Below are positions 21,714-29,839 of a stretch of 48,993 nucleotides of DNA, piece after piece. The notes under the pieces are model-generated. The model did no database searches. It was not told the DNA's origin and was given only the letters and a program-made list of their open reading frames with translations. Source of the DNA: Phenylobacterium sp. GTDB taxonomy: Bacteria; Pseudomonadota; Alphaproteobacteria; Caulobacterales; Caulobacteraceae. The translations under genes were made by a program, and so were the position numbers. Location of the stretch: positions 1 through 48,993 of the forward strand of contig NZ_JAUYAW010000036.1 in assembly GCF_030693405.1 (NCBI RefSeq), written 5' to 3'. How positions within the stretch are numbered: position 1 is the first letter of the stretch; every line of letters starts with the position of its first letter.

Positions 21714-22330
21714 CAGGGGGTTTCCTTGAACACCCGATAGCCTGGTTCGTCGGCGATCTTCAGCATCTCCCGGTCGCCGCTGGTGTCGCCATAGGCGGCC
21801 CGCAGGCGAAGGTCGGGACCAAAGACCGCCTGCAGGCGGGACACCTTCTCAGGCCCGCGGCAGTTGCGGCCCTCGAACATGCCAGCCACGCGGTCCTCGG
21901 AATCGAAGGCCAGGCGGGTGGCGATCAGATGATCGGCCCCAAGGCCCCGGGCGAAGGGCTGGACGATGATGTCCGGCGAGGCGGTGACAATGACCATGGT
22001 CGCCCGCCGGCCGCGCCAGCGCCGCCAGGTGTGCAGGGCGTCAGGCCGCAGAAGGCGCGGGGCGTAGGCCTCGGCGAAGGCGCGAGCCTCGGCCTCCAAC
22101 TCGGCTCTGGGGACACCGAGTAGAAACTCCCGCACGGCGGCGGCCTTGATGCGGCCCCGGTTGCGATGAAACAGGTAGCTGGCGCCGGCCGGCGCAAGGC
22201 GGCGCATGCCGCGGGCATAGCGGGCCCCGCCCGCCCGCCAGCGCAGGAAGGCTGTGAAGCTGTCCTTGGTGGTGAGCGTGCCATCGAAGTCGAAGGCCAC
22301 GACGCCCGTGTCGTCAGCCGGATCGTCCAT
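21713..22330 (-). CDS. cicA: HAD-superfamily phosphatase, CicA-like
   Basis: 205-aa HAD subfamily IB phosphotransferase (phosphoserine phosphatase-like). Motif I is DFDGT (14-18) with the nucleophile Asp14, motif II VTASPD, and motif III/IV GDTSGDREML. In Caulobacter crescentus the gene cicA, whose dosage affects growth and cell shape, lies between clpP and clpX in the opposite direction; position, strand and family all match here. A GGGGGA ribosome binding site precedes the ATG. Natural substrate unknown. The neighbouring NTP pyrophosphohydrolase gene is co-transcribed behind it. Confidence 0.85.
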   Translation of the reverse strand: MDDPADDTGVVAFDFDGTLTTKDSFTAFLRWRAGGARYARGMRRLAPAGASYLFHRNRGRIKAAAVREFLLGVPRAELEAEARAFAEAYAPRLLRPDALHTWRRWRGRRATMVIVTASPDIIVQPFARGLGADHLIATRLAFDSEDRVAGMFEGRNCRGPEKVSRLQAVFGPDLRLRAAYGDTSGDREMLKIADEPGYRVFKETP

Positions 22331-22707
22331 GATTCCCCCAAAAAACGCGGCTTGCGCCGAAATAGCGCAGTCTGGCCCCTGGACTGCAACCGCCCCGAGC
22401 CGCCTTGCCAGAACCGGGCCGATGCTACTGCGGGCGCAAACAACGCATTCCCCTTTTCCCGCAAGGGAGTCGTGGGGCGACTTGCGTCAATCCGATACAA
22501 TCCCATCTAGAGATTCGAAATTGCGCGCTATCCGGCCGGGCTGGCCACCTGACGCGTCAGGTCCGGCAAGGCTTGTGATCCTGGCGCGGATCGGGGAATG
22601 TCAAGGATTGGACAACCCCCGGCGCGTATCCTGCAAGGACGGCGGGAAACGCCGCCCGCGCCACGGGCACGGTTTCGACCGACGTCGTCGAGAGAGTGAG
22701 ACTAAAC
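22331..22707. other. 377-base divergent intergenic region, cicA / clpX
   Basis: No coding frame I would support. It must hold the promoters of cicA (minus) and clpX (plus). It contains a heat-shock-like promoter at 22481-22509 and a GATTC (candidate CcrM methylation site) at 22512-22516. The ~200 bases between that promoter and the clpX ATG form a long leader in which I found no strong hairpin or T-run. Confidence 0.6.
22481..22509 (+). promoter_or_regulatory. Heat-shock (sigma32)-like promoter upstream of clpX
   Basis: CTTGCGT, 14-base spacer, CCCATCTA: close to the CTTGAAA / CCCCATNT consensus of RpoH promoters. It sits ~200 bases before the clpX ATG. Consensus match only. Confidence 0.4.
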
Positions 22708-23970
22708 ATGACCAAGGCCGCGAGCGGGGACTCCAAGAGCACGCTGTATTGCTCCTTCTGCGGAAAGAGCCAGCATGAAGTCCGCAAGCTCATCGCGGGC
22801 CCCACGGTGTTCATCTGCGATGAATGCGTCGAGCTCTGCATGGATATCATCCGCGAGGAGCACAAGATCTCCTTCGTGAAGTCGAAGGATGGCGTGCCCA
22901 CGCCCCGCGAGATCCGCGAAGTCCTCGACGATTACGTGATCGGCCAGGATCACGCCAAGAAGGTGCTCTCGGTCGCGGTCCACAATCACTACAAGCGCCT
23001 GAACCACGCCACGAAGAACAACGATGTTGAGCTGGGCAAGGCCAACATCATGCTGATCGGCCCCACCGGCACCGGTAAGACCCTGCTGGCCCAGACGCTC
23101 GCCCGAATCATCGACGTGCCCTTCACCGTGGCCGACGCCACGACCCTGACCGAGGCCGGTTATGTGGGTGAAGACGTCGAGAACATCATCCTCAAGCTGC
23201 TGCAGTCGGCCGACTACAATGTCGAGCGGGCCCAGCGGGGCATCGTCTATATCGACGAGGTCGATAAGATCAGCCGCAAGTCGGACAACCCGTCTATCAC
23301 CCGTGATGTGTCGGGCGAGGGCGTCCAGCAGGCGCTGCTGAAGATCATGGAAGGCACGGTGGCCTCCGTCCCGCCCCAGGGCGGCCGCAAGCACCCGCAG
23401 CAGGAATTCCTGCAGGTGGACACCACCAACATCCTGTTCATCTGCGGCGGCGCCTTCGCTGGCCTGGACAAGATCATTTCGGCCCGCGGGCAGGGGACCT
23501 CCATCGGCTTCGGCGCCAAGGTCTCCGACCCTGACGACCGGCGTACGGGCGAGATCTTCCGCCGGGTGGAGCCTGACGACCTGCTGCGTTTCGGCCTGAT
23601 CCCGGAATTCATCGGCCGTCTGCCGGTGATCGCCACCCTCGATGACCTGGACGAGGAAGCTCTGGTCAAGATCCTGACCGAGCCGAAGAACGCCTTCGTC
23701 AAGCAGTACCAGCGCCTGTTCGACATGGAGAATGTCGGCCTGACCTTTACCGACGACGCCCTCAACGCCGTGGCCCGCAAGGCCATTGCGCGCAAGACCG
23801 GCGCCCGGGGCCTGCGCTCGATCCTCGAAGGCATCCTGCTCGACACCATGTACGAGCTGCCGACCTATGACGGCGTGGAAGAGGTCGTGGTCAACGCCGA
23901 GGTCGTCGAGGGCCGCGCCCAGCCGCTGATCATCTATGCCGAGCGTCGGGATAAGGGCGGGGCGGCCTGA
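22708..23970 (+). CDS. clpX: Clp protease ATP-binding subunit ClpX
   Basis: 420-aa AAA+ unfoldase that selects substrates and feeds ClpP; in Caulobacter ClpXP drives cell-cycle proteolysis. The N-terminal zinc-binding domain has Cys15/Cys18 and Cys37/Cys40. Walker A is [10 protein letters not shown], Walker [11 protein letters not shown], and the pore-loop and sensor regions are conserved, with IGF-type loop and GARGLRSI in the C-terminal subdomain. I use the ATG at 22708 (MTKAASG); the in-frame start at 22696 is unlikely. A 7-bp GC stem spans its stop codon but lacks a T-run. Confidence 0.98.
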   Translation: MTKAASGDSKSTLYCSFCGKSQHEVRKLIAGPTVFICDECVELCMDIIREEHKISFVKSKDGVPTPREIREVLDDYVIGQDHAKKVLSVAVHNHYKRLNHATKNNDVELGKANIMLIGPTGTGKTLLAQTLARIIDVPFTVADATTLTEAGYVGEDVENIILKLLQSADYNVERAQRGIVYIDEVDKISRKSDNPSITRDVSGEGVQQALLKIMEGTVASVPPQGGRKHPQQEFLQVDTTNILFICGGAFAGLDKIISARGQGTSIGFGAKVSDPDDRRTGEIFRRVEPDDLLRFGLIPEFIGRLPVIATLDDLDEEALVKILTEPKNAFVKQYQRLFDMENVGLTFTDDALNAVARKAIARKTGARGLRSILEGILLDTMYELPTYDGVEEVVVNAEVVEGRAQPLIIYAERRDKGGAA

Positions 23971-24038
23971 GGGCCGCCCTGAACACGGGTTTCTGTTGCG
24001 GCGCCGAAGACAAGTTGTCGCGCGCCGCCCCGGCGCCG

Positions 24039-24068
24039 CTTGAACCGCGGTCCGAAGCGTCCACATAA
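24039..24068 (+). promoter_or_regulatory. Heat-shock (sigma32)-like promoter of lon
   Basis: CTTGAAC at 24039-24045, 15 bases, then CCACATAA at 24061-24068. The -35 matches CTTGAA exactly; the -10 is near CCCATNT. The same bases also read as TTGAAC-18-CATAAA, a housekeeping-type promoter. The start would lie ~120 bases before the lon ATG. Confidence 0.5.
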
Positions 24069-24094
24069 ATAGTCTGAAGACACCGCCACACCGG

Positions 24095-24177
24095 CGGACG
24101 GACCGTCCGACTCAGGCGCATCGTCTGAGGTAACCGCGGCCCGAGGGTCGAGCCCTGCTTTTTTTCCGAGGGGGCCG
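24095..24177 (+). promoter_or_regulatory. Structured lon leader with terminator-like element
   Basis: Contains CGGACGG-A-CCGTCCG (24095-24109, perfect), CTCAG/CTGAG (24111-24129), and AGGG-TCGAG-CCCT followed after two bases by seven T (24144-24165). A longer pairing CGGCCC (24137-24142) with GGGCCG (24172-24177) encloses the last one. Possible attenuator or temperature-responsive leader; see findings. Confidence 0.4.
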
Positions 24178-24194
24178 ACCGGGAGTGAAAGCAT

Positions 24195-26594
24195 ATGTCT
24201 GAGACCAAGAAGACCCTTCCTGTCCTTCCGTTGCGGGACATCGTCGTGTTTCCGCATCAACCCGTGCCGCTGTTTGTCGGGCGGGAGAAATCCGTGCGGG
24301 CGCTCGAAGAGGCCATGCGCGACGAGGGCAAGGACATCCTTCTGCTGACCCAGAAGGACAAGGACGACGATGATCCGGCGCCCATCGCCATCTATGAGAT
24401 CGGCGTCGTCGCCACCATCCTCCAGCTTCTGAAACTGCCCGACGGGACCGTGAAGGTGCTGGTGGAGGGCAAGGCCCGTGCGGCCGTCGCCCGCTACACC
24501 GATCAGGCCGACTATTATGAAGCCGAGATCGCCGATCTGCCCGAAGACCCCCAGGCCTCGCCTGAGGCCGAGGCGCTGAGCCGCGCTGTGGTTGAGCAGT
24601 TCGAATCCTATGTGAAGCTCAACAAGAAGGTGCCGCCGGAGGCCCTGGCGGCCATGCCGCAGATTGAGAACCCGGGCGAGCTGGCCGATCGCGTCGCCTC
24701 GCACCTGTCGGTGAAGATCAGCGAAAAGCAGGCCCTGCTGGAGATCTTCGACGTCGTGAAGCGTCTGGAGAAGGTCTACGCCCTGATGGAGGGCGAGATT
24801 TCGGTCATGCAGACCGAGAAGAAGATCCGGAACCGCGTAAAGCGGCAAATGGAGAAGACGCAGCGCGAGTACTATCTCAACGAGCAGATGAAGGCGATCC
24901 AGCGCGAGCTGGGCGAGCAGGACGACACCCGCGACGAGCTCAACGAGCTGGAGAAGCGGATCAAGAAGACCAAGCTGTCAAAAGAGGCCCGCACCAAGGC
25001 CGAGGCGGAGCTGAAGAAGCTCCGCTCCATGAGCCCCATGTCAGCGGAATCGACGGTCGTTAGAAACTATCTCGACTGGCTGCTGTCCATTCCGTGGGGC
25101 AAGGCCAAGCAGAAGCCCATCGATCTCGCCCGGGCTGAGGAGATCCTCGACGAGGATCACTACGGCCTGGACAAGGTGAAAGAGCGGATCCTGGAATACC
25201 TGGCCGTCCAGGCCCGGACCGGGGCGCTCAAGGGTCCGATCCTGTGCCTTGTCGGTCCTCCGGGCGTCGGCAAGACCTCGCTTGGCCGCTCGATCGCCAA
25301 GGCGACGGCGCGGGAATTCGTGCGCGTCTCCCTGGGCGGGGTGCGTGACGAGGCCGAGATCCGCGGCCACCGCCGGACCTATATCGGCTCCATGCCGGGC
25401 AAGATCATCCAGTCGATGAAGAAGGCCAAGACCACCAACGCCTTCTTCCTGCTGGACGAGATCGACAAGATGGGCGCCGACTATCGCGGCGACCCGGCCT
25501 CGGCCCTGCTGGAAGTGCTGGACCCGTCGCAGAACTCCACCTTCGCCGACCACTATCTGGAGGTGGACTACGACCTGTCGCCGGTGATGTTTGTCACCAC
25601 GGCGAACTCGCTCAACATGCCCCAGCCCCTGCTGGACCGCATGGAGATCATTCGCATCCCCGGCTACACCGAGGATGAGAAGGTCGAGATCGCCAAGCGC
25701 CACGTCCTGCCCAAGCTGACCAAGGACCATGGGCTGACGCCCGAGGAGTTCGTGGTCTCCGAGGACACGATCCGCGACCTCATCCGCTACTATACGCGGG
25801 AGGCCGGCGTGCGGTCGCTCGAACGGGAACTGGGCAATCTGGCCCGCAAGACCGTGCGCGATCTTGCCCGGGAGAAGCTGACCAGCATCACCATCGATCC
25901 CGATCGGCTGGCCAAGTACGCCGGGGTGCGCAAGTACCGCTACGGGGAGATGGATCTCGAGGATCAGGTCGGGATCATTACGGGCCTGGCCTACACCGAC
26001 TTCGGCGGCGACATCCTGACCATCGAGGCGGTCAAGATGCCAGGCAAGGGCCGCATGACGGTCACCGGCAACCTGAAGGATGTGATGAAGGAATCCATCT
26101 CGGCGGCGAACTCCTATGTCCGCAGCCGGGCCACGCAGTTTGGGATCGAGCCCCCGAACTTCGAAAAGACCGACGTCCACATCCACGTGCCGGACGGGGC
26201 GACCCCCAAGGACGGTCCTTCCGCCGGCGCGGCCATGGCCACAGCCATCGTCTCGGTCCTGACCGGCATCCCGATCCGCAAGGACATCGCCATGACGGGC
26301 GAGGTGACCCTTCGCGGCCGGGTGACCGCCATCGGCGGCCTGAAGGAAAAGCTGCTCGCGGCCCTGCGTTCTGGGGTCAAGACCGTGCTGATCCCGCAGG
26401 AAAACGAGAAGGACCTGGCCGACATCCCGGCCAAGGTGAAGGAGGCCCTGGAGATCATCCCGGTGAACACCATGGATGAAGTCCTGGTCCGCGCCCTGAC
26501 CCGTCTGCCCGATCCGATCGAGTGGACCGAGCCCCCGACCAAGGGGCCGGTCGCCGGTGATGACGGCGAGGCCGAGGCGATCATGACCCACTGA
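24195..26594 (+). CDS. lon: ATP-dependent protease Lon (LonA)
   Basis: 799-aa cytosolic AAA+ protease that degrades misfolded and regulatory proteins (in Caulobacter, for example CcrM and DnaA, as known from the literature). It has the N-terminal LON substrate domain (from VLPLRDIVVFP), a coiled-coil linker (~190-270), Walker A GPPGVGKTS, Walker B FFLLDEIDK and the C-terminal peptidase domain with the Ser-Lys dyad Ser676 (DGPSAGAAM) and Lys719 (GGLKEKLL). All key residues are present. It lies between clpX and hupB, has a heat-shock-like promoter and structured leader, and ends at a clear terminator. Confidence 0.98.
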   Translation: MSETKKTLPVLPLRDIVVFPHQPVPLFVGREKSVRALEEAMRDEGKDILLLTQKDKDDDDPAPIAIYEIGVVATILQLLKLPDGTVKVLVEGKARAAVARYTDQADYYEAEIADLPEDPQASPEAEALSRAVVEQFESYVKLNKKVPPEALAAMPQIENPGELADRVASHLSVKISEKQALLEIFDVVKRLEKVYALMEGEISVMQTEKKIRNRVKRQMEKTQREYYLNEQMKAIQRELGEQDDTRDELNELEKRIKKTKLSKEARTKAEAELKKLRSMSPMSAESTVVRNYLDWLLSIPWGKAKQKPIDLARAEEILDEDHYGLDKVKERILEYLAVQARTGALKGPILCLVGPPGVGKTSLGRSIAKATAREFVRVSLGGVRDEAEIRGHRRTYIGSMPGKIIQSMKKAKTTNAFFLLDEIDKMGADYRGDPASALLEVLDPSQNSTFADHYLEVDYDLSPVMFVTTANSLNMPQPLLDRMEIIRIPGYTEDEKVEIAKRHVLPKLTKDHGLTPEEFVVSEDTIRDLIRYYTREAGVRSLERELGNLARKTVRDLAREKLTSITIDPDRLAKYAGVRKYRYGEMDLEDQVGIITGLAYTDFGGDILTIEAVKMPGKGRMTVTGNLKDVMKESISAANSYVRSRATQFGIEPPNFEKTDVHIHVPDGATPKDGPSAGAAMATAIVSVLTGIPIRKDIAMTGEVTLRGRVTAIGGLKEKLLAALRSGVKTVLIPQENEKDLADIPAKVKEALEIIPVNTMDEVLVRALTRLPDPIEWTEPPTKGPVAGDDGEAEAIMTH

Positions 26595-26624
26595 GGGTCA
26601 GACCGTTTCCATACCAGACCACAG

Positions 26625-26657
26625 GCGGCGCGGGCTCACTCCCGCGCCGCTTTGTTT
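26625..26657 (+). terminator. Rho-independent terminator of lon
   Basis: Perfect 10-bp stem GCGGCGCGGG, loop CTCACT, CCCGCGCCGC, followed by TTTGTTT. Starts 30 bases after the lon stop. The -35 of the hupB promoter overlaps its T-run. Confidence 0.88.
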
Positions 26658-26683
26658 GACGCGCCTGCTTAAGCCCGCATAAT
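26656..26683 (+). promoter_or_regulatory. Probable hupB promoter
   Basis: TTGACG, 16-base spacer, CATAAT; the start would fall ~65 bases before the hupB ATG. Best sigma70-type match in the window and placed directly after the lon terminator. Confidence 0.6.
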
Positions 26684-26757
26684 CCCTTGGCGCGAAGGTG
26701 TTTGCCGCTGCCGGCGCTTCGCGAAAAACAGAAAAAGGGCAGGGAGAGGAAACTACC

Positions 26758-27033
26758 ATGACCAAGGCTGAACTGGTTTCGGCGATGGCTGAGAAGGCCG
26801 GGATCACCAAGTCACAGGCAAAGGACGCCCTTGAGGCCTTCGTCGATTCCGTCACCGGATCGCTCAAGGGGGGCCAGGAGGTGCGTCTGGTCGGCTTCGG
26901 CAGCTTCGTGCCGGTAAGCCGGGCTGCGGGCGTCGCCCGCAATCCGCGGACCGGCGAAAGCGTCAATCGCCCGGCCTCACAGACGGCGCGATTCCGCATC
27001 GGCGAAGGACTGAAGAACGCCCTGAACAGCTGA
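26758..27033 (+). CDS. hupB: HU-type nucleoid DNA-binding protein
   Basis: 91-aa histone-like HU subunit that bends and compacts DNA. The start MTKAELVSAMAEKAGITKSQ, the beta-arm segment VRLVGFGSFVPVSRAAGVARNPRTG with the conserved proline-containing DNA-binding arm, and the length are standard. GGAGAGG lies upstream of the ATG at 26758 and fixes the start. The order lon-hupB matches E. coli, hence the symbol; it is flanked by its own promoter and terminator. Confidence 0.96.
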   Translation: MTKAELVSAMAEKAGITKSQAKDALEAFVDSVTGSLKGGQEVRLVGFGSFVPVSRAAGVARNPRTGESVNRPASQTARFRIGEGLKNALNS

Positions 27034-27058
27034 TCGAAGGGGGCTGCTCACTATTCAA

Positions 27059-27093
27059 GGGGACGGCCGCGGCGGGGCGGCCGTCCCCTCTTT
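27059..27093 (+). terminator. Rho-independent terminator of hupB
   Basis: Perfect 12-bp stem GGGGACGGCCGC, six-base loop, GCGGCCGTCCCC, followed by TCTTTG; 25 bases after the hupB stop. Confidence 0.85.
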
Positions 27094-27154
27094 GCGTCTA
27101 TCCTGCCGAATGCGGCTCCGAATCTCGCGTTGGAGGCGTTATGACGGCGGGCGA

Positions 27155-27231
27155 GGGCGGCTAGCTCAGCTGGTCAGAGCACCTGGTTTACACCCAGGGG
27201 GTCGGGGGTTCGAACCCCTCGCCGCCCACCA
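27155..27231 (+). tRNA. tRNA-Val (anticodon TAC)
   Basis: 77-base tRNA with encoded CCA. Acceptor stem GGGCGGC/GCCGCCC, anticodon arm CCTGG-TTTACAC-CCAGG with anticodon TAC, T-loop TTCGAAC. The ATG of the next gene begins only 18 bases after the CCA. Confidence 0.97.
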
Positions 27232-27249
27232 TCCCTCGGCGAAGGACCC

Positions 27250-28164
27250 ATGCGATACCGTCCCCTGGGCCGCACTGGGCTCACCGTTTCTGAGATCGGT
27301 TTCGGTTGCGCCAGTTTCTGGGGGCTGCCCCGGTTCGACGAGGCCGAAGCCGTGCGGCTGGTTCACCGGGCCCTGGACCTTGGCGTCACCCTGTTCGACA
27401 CCGCGCCGGGCTATTCTCGCGGCGAGGCCGAACCACGCCTGGGCCGGGCCCTCAAGGGAAGTGATCCTGAGCGGCTGGTGATCGCCACCAAGGCTGGGAC
27501 CTTTCATGCCGGCGGCGGACGGACGGGCCGAGACTTCTCGCCTGCCGCCATCACCACCAGTGTCGAGGCCAGTCTGCGCCGTCTTGGCGTCGAGCGACTG
27601 GGATTGGTGCAGCTTCATGGGCCGGCCGCTTCGGAGATGAACGGCGACCTGTTCGAGGCGCTTGAGCGCTTGCGTCAGCGGGGTCTGGTGGCCGCGTTCG
27701 GCGCCAACAGCTTCGACCCGGGGGTGATCTCCGCCATCATCGGTTCCCCCAGCCTCGATGTGGTGATGCTGGATTACAATGTTCTGCGCCCCGAGCGCAG
27801 CGTGTTGATCGATACAGCCGCCGCCCAGGGCAAGGGCGTTCTGGCGGGTATGCCGCTGGCCATGGGCCATGTGGACGGCCAGATCCGCAAGCTCCGAGGC
27901 GTACGGGACCTTTGGTACGCCGCCCGGGCCCTGAAGAACCATCGGCGGGAAGTGGCGCTCGCCGAGCGTTTCAGCTTTCTCCGCCGACTGGAGACCATGA
28001 GCGCGGCCCAGGCGAGCCTCGCCTACGTGCTGGAGCATCCCGGCGTCTCGGCCGCCGTGATGGGCACCACGCGACTGGCTCACCTGGAGGCGAACGTCGC
28101 GGCGTCTGGCCTGGGCCTGCCACCCGATGTGCGGGCGGCCATCAGAGATGCGCAAACCCGCTGA
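27250..28164 (+). CDS. Aldo/keto reductase
   Basis: 304-aa NAD(P)H-dependent oxidoreductase of the aldo/keto reductase superfamily (TIM barrel). The catalytic tetrad is visible: Asp and Tyr in FDTAPGYSRGEAE, Lys in IATKAG and His in LVQLHGP. RPLGRTGLTVSEIGFG is the usual N-terminus. The sequence is of the small group near D-threo-aldose/galactose dehydrogenase-like proteins, but the substrate is unclear. It starts 18 bases after tRNA-Val, so it probably shares the tRNA transcript or has a promoter inside or before the tRNA. Confidence 0.92.
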   Translation: MRYRPLGRTGLTVSEIGFGCASFWGLPRFDEAEAVRLVHRALDLGVTLFDTAPGYSRGEAEPRLGRALKGSDPERLVIATKAGTFHAGGGRTGRDFSPAAITTSVEASLRRLGVERLGLVQLHGPAASEMNGDLFEALERLRQRGLVAAFGANSFDPGVISAIIGSPSLDVVMLDYNVLRPERSVLIDTAAAQGKGVLAGMPLAMGHVDGQIRKLRGVRDLWYAARALKNHRREVALAERFSFLRRLETMSAAQASLAYVLEHPGVSAAVMGTTRLAHLEANVAASGLGLPPDVRAAIRDAQTR

Positions 28165-28238
28165 GCTTTCTGCTTCCCTCGCCCGGGGAGGCGGGTATTG
28201 TCATGGTGCATGCCGATTTATGGTGATGGAGCCCCTCC

Positions 28239-29333
28239 GTGATCTTCGACCAGGCTGACCTCATGCCCCGCCCCGGGCGCTACCGGATCCTCGCAGGACC
28301 CGGCTCGCCCTATTCGCACAAGGTCCGCGCCGCCCTGCGCTATCGGCGCATTCCACACGACTGGACGGTTCCCCTCGGCGGTTTTGATGGCTCAGGCCAG
28401 AGCGAGGGGCTCAAGGCCTTCGGCAAGCGGCTGTTGCCGGTCGTGGTCTATCCCGATGGAACCCCCTGGAACGACTCCACGCCGATCCTGCATGAGATGG
28501 AGGCCCTTCACCCTGACGCGCCCAGTCTCATGCCGCCAACCGCGCCACAGCGGTTCCTGGCCCGGCTGGTGGAGGATTTCGCCGACGAGTGGCTCGCCGT
28601 GATCCTGATGGCCTTCCGCTGGACGTCGGACACCGACGTCGCCTTCTGCGCGCGCCGCCAGATGGCCGGCTGGCTGGGGGATGTGGATGAACCGGCGCTC
28701 ACGGTCGGCATCGAGAAGTTCACCGCCCGCCAGCAGATGGTTCGAAATTTCATCGGCGGCGGCGATCCCACCACCCACGCAGCGCTCGAGGCAGAATATC
28801 TGGCCCTGCTTGATATCCTGGAGCGGGGCCTGTCGCGGCGACTGTTCCTGTTCGGACAGCGGCCATCGATCGCGGACTTCGGCCTCTACGGGATGCTGAG
28901 CCAGCTGGCCATCGATCCGACTCCGTCCCGGCTGATGCGTGAGCATGCGGTGCGGACCTATCAGTGGACTCAGTGGGTGGACGACCTGTCCGGCCATCAG
29001 GCCGCGTGGGCGCATAACCCGGCGCCCGACGAGACCTTAATCGAGCTCGTCGCCCTGGCCGGCCGCGGATTCCGGTCCATGATGCTGGCTTCGGCCGAGG
29101 CCGCCGGCCGTGGCGAGCTGCGTTGCGCCTTCGAGGTCGGCGGCGCGCCCCTGGCCAGCGTCGCGCGCCCCTATACGGTGGACTGCTGGCTCTGGCTGAA
29201 GGCCATGTTCGCCGAGCTGTCTGAGGAGGAGCGGGGGAGCCTGCGGCCGATTCTGGAGCCCGCGGGTTTCTGGGGCGTCCTGGACTTCGCCCCTGGTGAA
29301 GCCGACCGTCTCAAGCCCTTCGCCAAGCTCTGA
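28239..29333 (+). CDS. Glutathione S-transferase-like protein with extended C-terminus
   Basis: 364-aa protein. Residues ~12-95 form a thioredoxin-like GST N-domain (GPGSPYSHKVRAALRYRRIPH, later NDSTPILHEME, the glutathione-gamma-Glu binding pattern). A helical GST C-domain follows to ~residue 250, including GQRPSIADFGLYGML. The last ~110 residues are an extra region not found in ordinary ~210-residue GSTs. I use the GTG at 28239, which has GGAG eight bases upstream; ATG 28263 is the alternative. No signal peptide. Function beyond the fold is unknown. Confidence 0.85.
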   Translation: MIFDQADLMPRPGRYRILAGPGSPYSHKVRAALRYRRIPHDWTVPLGGFDGSGQSEGLKAFGKRLLPVVVYPDGTPWNDSTPILHEMEALHPDAPSLMPPTAPQRFLARLVEDFADEWLAVILMAFRWTSDTDVAFCARRQMAGWLGDVDEPALTVGIEKFTARQQMVRNFIGGGDPTTHAALEAEYLALLDILERGLSRRLFLFGQRPSIADFGLYGMLSQLAIDPTPSRLMREHAVRTYQWTQWVDDLSGHQAAWAHNPAPDETLIELVALAGRGFRSMMLASAEAAGRGELRCAFEVGGAPLASVARPYTVDCWLWLKAMFAELSEEERGSLRPILEPAGFWGVLDFAPGEADRLKPFAKL

Positions 29334-29362
29334 CCCCGCCGGGTCGGCCCGGCCCGCCTGAT

Positions 29363-29839
29363 TCAGAGGGTCCGGTTCTCGTCCAGCCAGATTCGCAGTT
29401 TCGTCAGACCCGGCAACAGGTCCTCCACCTCGCTCCGGGACAGGGCTGAGCGGGCGCGCGTCAGGATCGGCGCGGCCGCCGCAATGCACGCCGCGGCGGC
29501 CTCCCGACCAGAAGGCGTCAACAGGACCCGCTTGGAGCGCCCGTCCTTGGCGTCGGGAACGATCTCGACAAAGCCCTTCGCCTCGAGCCTTTGCAGGGTG
29601 CTGGTCAAGGTGCCCCGGGTGACCTGGAAGGCCGAGGCCAGCTGGGCCGGCGTCTTATTGTCGCCCAGCCGCACACAGTGGTTGAGCACGGTGAACTGGG
29701 CCTGAGTCAGGCCATGGGGCAGGACGCGCTCAAAGGCCGTGCCGCTCAGCTGATGGATGATGCCGATCTCATTGAACAGGGTGAACAGCCGCGCCTCGTC
29801 GGAAGGCTCGGTACTGGGTTCGGGTTTCGTGTCAGGCAA
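29363..29839 (-). CDS. MarR-family transcriptional regulator
   Basis: 158-aa winged-helix regulator of the MarR family. The helix-turn-helix and wing are clear: LTQAQFTVLNHCVRLGDNKTPAQLA, then VTRGTLTSTLQRLEAKGFV and the wing DAKDGRSKRVLLT. The only usable start is TTG at 29839, since a stop lies four codons upstream; it overlaps the end of the nitroreductase-like gene by eight bases, so translation is coupled. MarR proteins commonly repress their own operon and respond to a small phenolic or oxidant ligand; two dyads ahead of the operon are candidate operators. Confidence 0.92.
   Translation of the reverse strand: MPDTKPEPSTEPSDEARLFTLFNEIGIIHQLSGTAFERVLPHGLTQAQFTVLNHCVRLGDNKTPAQLASAFQVTRGTLTSTLQRLEAKGFVEIVPDAKDGRSKRVLLTPSGREAAAACIAAAAPILTRARSALSRSEVEDLLPGLTKLRIWLDENRTL

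Noticed and set aside
23954..23974. GGCGGCC-TGAG-GGCCGCC hairpin across the clpX stop as terminator
   Set aside because: No T-run follows, and it overlaps the coding end; not supported as an intrinsic terminator.
26669..26683. CtrA-box-like TTAA-N7-TAAT at the hupB promoter
   Set aside because: The second half does not match TTAA, and the bases are better explained as the CATAAT -10 element.
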